A DNA stretch of 7,435 nt. Source: Candidatus Doudnabacteria bacterium. GTDB lineage: Bacteria > Patescibacteriota > Doudnabacteria > UBA920 > 2-01-FULL-50-11. Location: contig JACQJK010000001.1 in the NCBI GenBank assembly GCA_016205055.1, positions 1 through 7,435 of the forward strand, written 5' to 3'. Of the stretch, positions 5,819-7,435 are shown piece after piece (the first letter of the stretch is position 1; each line of letters starts with the position of its first letter). Below the pieces are notes generated by a model that saw nothing but the letters and a program-made list of their open reading frames with translations, made no database searches and was not told where the DNA came from. The position numbers were made by a program, and so were the translations under genes.

Positions 5819-6376
5819 CTTAAGCCAAGCTTATAAGCCGAATTCTGTCCCAGCCCTTTCTGTCAAACAACAAAGTTACCTGTTTATTGGCTGAAAGAAA
5901 GGGCTGGGGGCAATCATCTTTCTGATTCCGACGTTACCGTCGGAATTAAGCGGTTTTTCACCTTGCACCCCAGTAAGAGTTTAGCCGTTTCATCGAAGCT
6001 TTCGGCGGAGATCCTTCGAAGCTTTAGCTAATAAGGACCACCCGATTTATGGCTGCGCTCGCCCTCCTTCGCAAGCTCCGGAGGGCGCCTCTCGGCTTTC
6101 GCCTCGAGGCGTCTCTGTTCGCATCTCTACGGTTACCCGCGGTGGGCGTTACCTCCGACATGGTTTAGTCGGAACTCCGCACTTTTTAGAGTGTCGAAGC
6201 CACTACCGTTTTTCAGTAACACTTAAGTGGTTACCAAAAAAGTGTTCGGACTTTCCTCCCCACACCATTTCCCAGGTCATAAGCATTTAGCGTGCATTTG
6301 AGGTTATCGTTTAAAGCCGCGGTTTAACGCTTCCGATCTGGAAATGGTGTGGGGCGATTGCCAAGCTTACCTTAAG
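5819..6376 (-). ncRNA. rnpB: RNase P RNA (catalytic RNA of ribonuclease P)
   Basis: This RNA cleaves the 5' leader from precursor tRNAs. Read on the minus strand it shows the conserved GAGGAAAGUCCGAAC (P4 5' side, CR I) near 6258-6244, GGUAACGCCCACCGCGGGU and ACAGAGA (6154-6113; P8-P11 core), and ACAGAAUUCGGCUUAU (5848-5833; CR V, P4 3' side). P1 is formed by the ends: CTTAAG and AAGCTT blocks at 6376-6363 and 5832-5819. P3 pairs 6338-6354 with 6258-6275; P18 is an 8-bp stem with a GUAA loop (5926-5945); P19 is a perfect 13-bp stem (5849-5861 with 5896-5908). The core is type-A-like. About 558 nt is long for bacteria (usually 330-420); extra hairpins sit in the P12-P14 region, while P15 is minimal. 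The ends are taken from P1 and are approximate. Confidence 0.95.
6060..6111 (-). repeat. Two abutting hairpins in the variable region of rnpB, one repeat-like
   Basis: One stem pairs CGCCCTCC (6060-6067) with GGAGGGCG (6080-6087) around TTCGCAAGCTCC. Next to it, sharing two bases, CGCCTC (6086-6091) pairs with GAGGCG (6106-6111). In the RNA this second hairpin has a tandem G-A internal loop and a GGC-GAAA-GCC cap, that is, a GNRA tetraloop. The first hairpin resembles the palindrome after mnmA (1153-1183) in its TCCTTCG ... CTCCG ... CGGAGGGCG layout, which suggests a dispersed palindromic element; two copies cannot prove this. Confidence 0.5.
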
Positions 6377-6406
6377 TTTTTTTGTTGCTTTGTCAGCAAC
6401 AGTCCA

Positions 6407-6435
6407 ATTTTAACATTGTGATCTGAATTTGTCAA
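6407..6435 (-). promoter_or_regulatory. Promoter of rnpB
   Basis: On the minus strand a perfect TTGACA -35 (6435-6430) is followed by exactly 17 nt and a TAAAAT -10 (6412-6407). Transcription would start near 6400, giving a leader of about 24 nt before P1. That leader contains a GTTGC/GCAAC hairpin (6383-6399). Strong consensus fits a constitutive stable-RNA gene. Confidence 0.8.
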
Positions 6436-6460
6436 TGCATTGAATTCGTCAAAATTTTGA
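6432..6460. promoter_or_regulatory. Pair of 12-bp palindromes, candidate operator
   Basis: TCAATGCATTGA (6432-6443) and TCAAAATTTTGA (6449-6460) are both perfect palindromes of the form TCAA-N4-TTGA, with centres 17 bp apart. They overlap the rnpB -35 box and the -35/extended -10 region of the divergent gene. This is the geometry of a dimeric repressor bound at two sites. No regulator is encoded in the window, so function is inference. Confidence 0.4.
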
Positions 6461-6466
6461 TATAAT
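6440..6466 (+). promoter_or_regulatory. Extended -10 promoter of the sugar phosphotransferase gene
   Basis: A perfect TATAAT (6461-6466) is preceded by TGA (6458-6460), giving the extended TGnTATAAT form. A possible -35, TTGAAT (6440-6445), has a short 15-nt spacer, so the extended -10 probably carries recognition. Start of transcription near 6473 would leave a leader of about 20 nt before ATG 6492. Confidence 0.7.
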
Positions 6467-6491
6467 GTGATAAGCAAACTATCCAGAAGAT

Positions 6492-7435
6492 ATGAAAAAG
6501 CTTGAGCTGGTATTCAACGTAATCGCCATTTTTTTAGACGCTTGCATGCTTTTGCTAGCCGGTATTAGTGCTTTTTCACTTCGCTATCAAGCCAGGGATC
6601 TTTTCTCGAGCTACCCGATTTTATTCGAGCTAAATTTATACGATTTTATCAGAATCATAGTCATTGTCATCCCGCTGATAGTGCTAATCATGGCGGCCTA
6701 CGGACTTTACAATCTCCGCAGCACCACTCGTTACTTGTCGGTATTGACTAAAGTCGTCGCAGGAATCAGCACGGGGTTAGGCATATTTGTGATCTTTTAT
6801 TTTTTTGATCAAACAATTTTTCCGTCCCGACTTATTGTTTTAGTAAGCTGGGCCTTGGCAATGATATTCGTGAGTATTGGTCGTGTGGCTTTAATCTTAA
6901 TAGAGACTTGGTTTTTAAAACAAGGTATCGGTTATCATCGACTGGTGGTTATCGCCGATGAGAAAGAGGATTTTGGAATTACACAAGAACTCGCGGTAAA
7001 TCCAGCCCTGGGCTACAGGATCGTTGCAACCATAAACGATACGCGCAACGCACTGGATCAGCTGCGCATGATTAAGGACCGGGAAGGTATAGACGAAATT
7101 CTTTTGGCTAATCAACATTCTACCGGCCGATTAAACGAAGAAATTTTGAATTTCGCGCATGACTTTGGGATCAAGCTAAATTACGTTCCCAGTATAATCG
7201 AGGCGCAGCGCACTAATATCACACTCTCTAACATAGGCATTATCCCAATTGTGGAATTAAAAAATACACCCCTGGACGGATGGGGAAAGATCGTAAAACG
7301 AGTAATGGACATCTTTTTGAGTTTAAGCGCGCTTATTTTGCTTTCGCCGCTGTTTATTTTGGTAATAATCGGAATTAAGCTTGATTCGGCGGGGAGAATT
7401 CTTTTTGTTCAAGACCGGTACGGGCAGGGGAGACC
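6492..7435 (+). CDS. Polyprenyl-phosphate sugar phosphotransferase, 3' end beyond the window
   Basis: This is the 5' part (314 codons, no stop reached) of a membrane enzyme that transfers a sugar-1-phosphate from a nucleotide sugar to undecaprenyl phosphate, the first step of building exopolysaccharide or O-antigen-like chains. Predicted membrane segments are at about 7-30, 52-74, 87-106, 113-137 and again 273-295. Between them lies a cytoplasmic nucleotide-binding-like (CoA_binding_3) domain, about 148-245, with LVVIADEKED and DEILLANQ. The catalytic bacterial sugar transferase domain begins with LKNTPLDGWGKIVKRVMDIFLS (256-277) and continues IGIKLDSAGRILFVQDRYGQGR, matching the family pattern I...DS.G.......R.G..G. 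The catalytic Asp-Glu region lies beyond the end. The start ATG 6492 follows an extended -10 promoter and a weak AGAAG. WbaP/WcaJ/CpsE-type homologues exist; the sugar cannot be told. Confidence 0.9.
   Translation, partial: MKKLELVFNVIAIFLDACMLLLAGISAFSLRYQARDLFSSYPILFELNLYDFIRIIVIVIPLIVLIMAAYGLYNLRSTTRYLSVLTKVVAGISTGLGIFVIFYFFDQTIFPSRLIVLVSWALAMIFVSIGRVALILIETWFLKQGIGYHRLVVIADEKEDFGITQELAVNPALGYRIVATINDTRNALDQLRMIKDREGIDEILLANQHSTGRLNEEILNFAHDFGIKLNYVPSIIEAQRTNITLSNIGIIPIVELKNTPLDGWGKIVKRVMDIFLSLSALILLSPLFILVIIGIKLDSAGRILFVQDRYGQGR

Noticed and set aside
5706..6491. An accessory or mobile insertion in the 786-nt stretch without protein genes
   Set aside because: The stretch is accounted for by a terminator, rnpB and two divergent promoters; there are no transposase remnants, target duplications or CRISPR-type repeats.
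6915..7118. A 67-codon minus-strand open frame within the sugar phosphotransferase gene
   Set aside because: It lies inside a well-supported coding frame and shows no motif or promoter of its own.
1..7435. A novel defence, secretion or biosynthetic system
   Set aside because: All protein genes belong to known housekeeping families plus one common glycan enzyme; nothing here supports a new multi-gene system.

Overview
The window is a bacterial chromosome segment that looks like Patescibacteria/CPR. This is inferred from protein style and synteny: short intergenic gaps, N-terminal extensions on S11 and S9, few recognisable Shine-Dalgarno motifs, and infA-rpmJ-rpsM-rpsK-rpsD-rpoA-rplQ-rplM-rpsI directly behind mnmA, with no secY, adk or map just upstream of infA in the window. 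UGA ends mnmA, rpmJ, rpoA and rplQ as a normal stop, which argues against the UGA-Gly code of Gracilibacteria/Absconditabacteria. No finer lineage can be given from sequence alone.

Layout. 33-1148: mnmA, the tRNA 2-thiouridylase. 1149-1396: a spacer with nested hairpins, a T-run and a possible promoter. 1397-5705: the alpha ribosomal operon, all on the + strand. It encodes IF-1, L36, S13, S11, S4, RNA polymerase alpha, L17, L13 and S9. Genes from rpoA onward are nearly contiguous (3 nt, -4 nt and 2 nt gaps). The rpsK-rpsD gap holds a strong inverted repeat that could mask the S4 ribosome binding site. 5774-5818: a long hairpin that serves as a bidirectional terminator between two convergent units. 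5819-6376, minus strand: rnpB, the RNase P RNA, unusually long at about 558 nt. 6377-6491: a divergent promoter region for rnpB (minus) and the next gene (plus), carrying two 12-bp palindromes with the same half-site. 6492-7435: the 5' part of a polyprenyl-phosphate sugar phosphotransferase that runs off the window and probably opens a surface-polysaccharide locus.

Most of the window is core information processing: tRNA modification, tRNA 5' maturation, initiation, ribosome assembly and transcription. I do not see a new defence, mobile or biosynthetic system. The points worth a second look are regulatory and RNA-level: the rpsD leader structure, the expanded rnpB with a minimal P15 loop and repeat-like hairpins, the paired palindromes in the divergent promoter, and an AT-hook-like N-terminal extension on S9.
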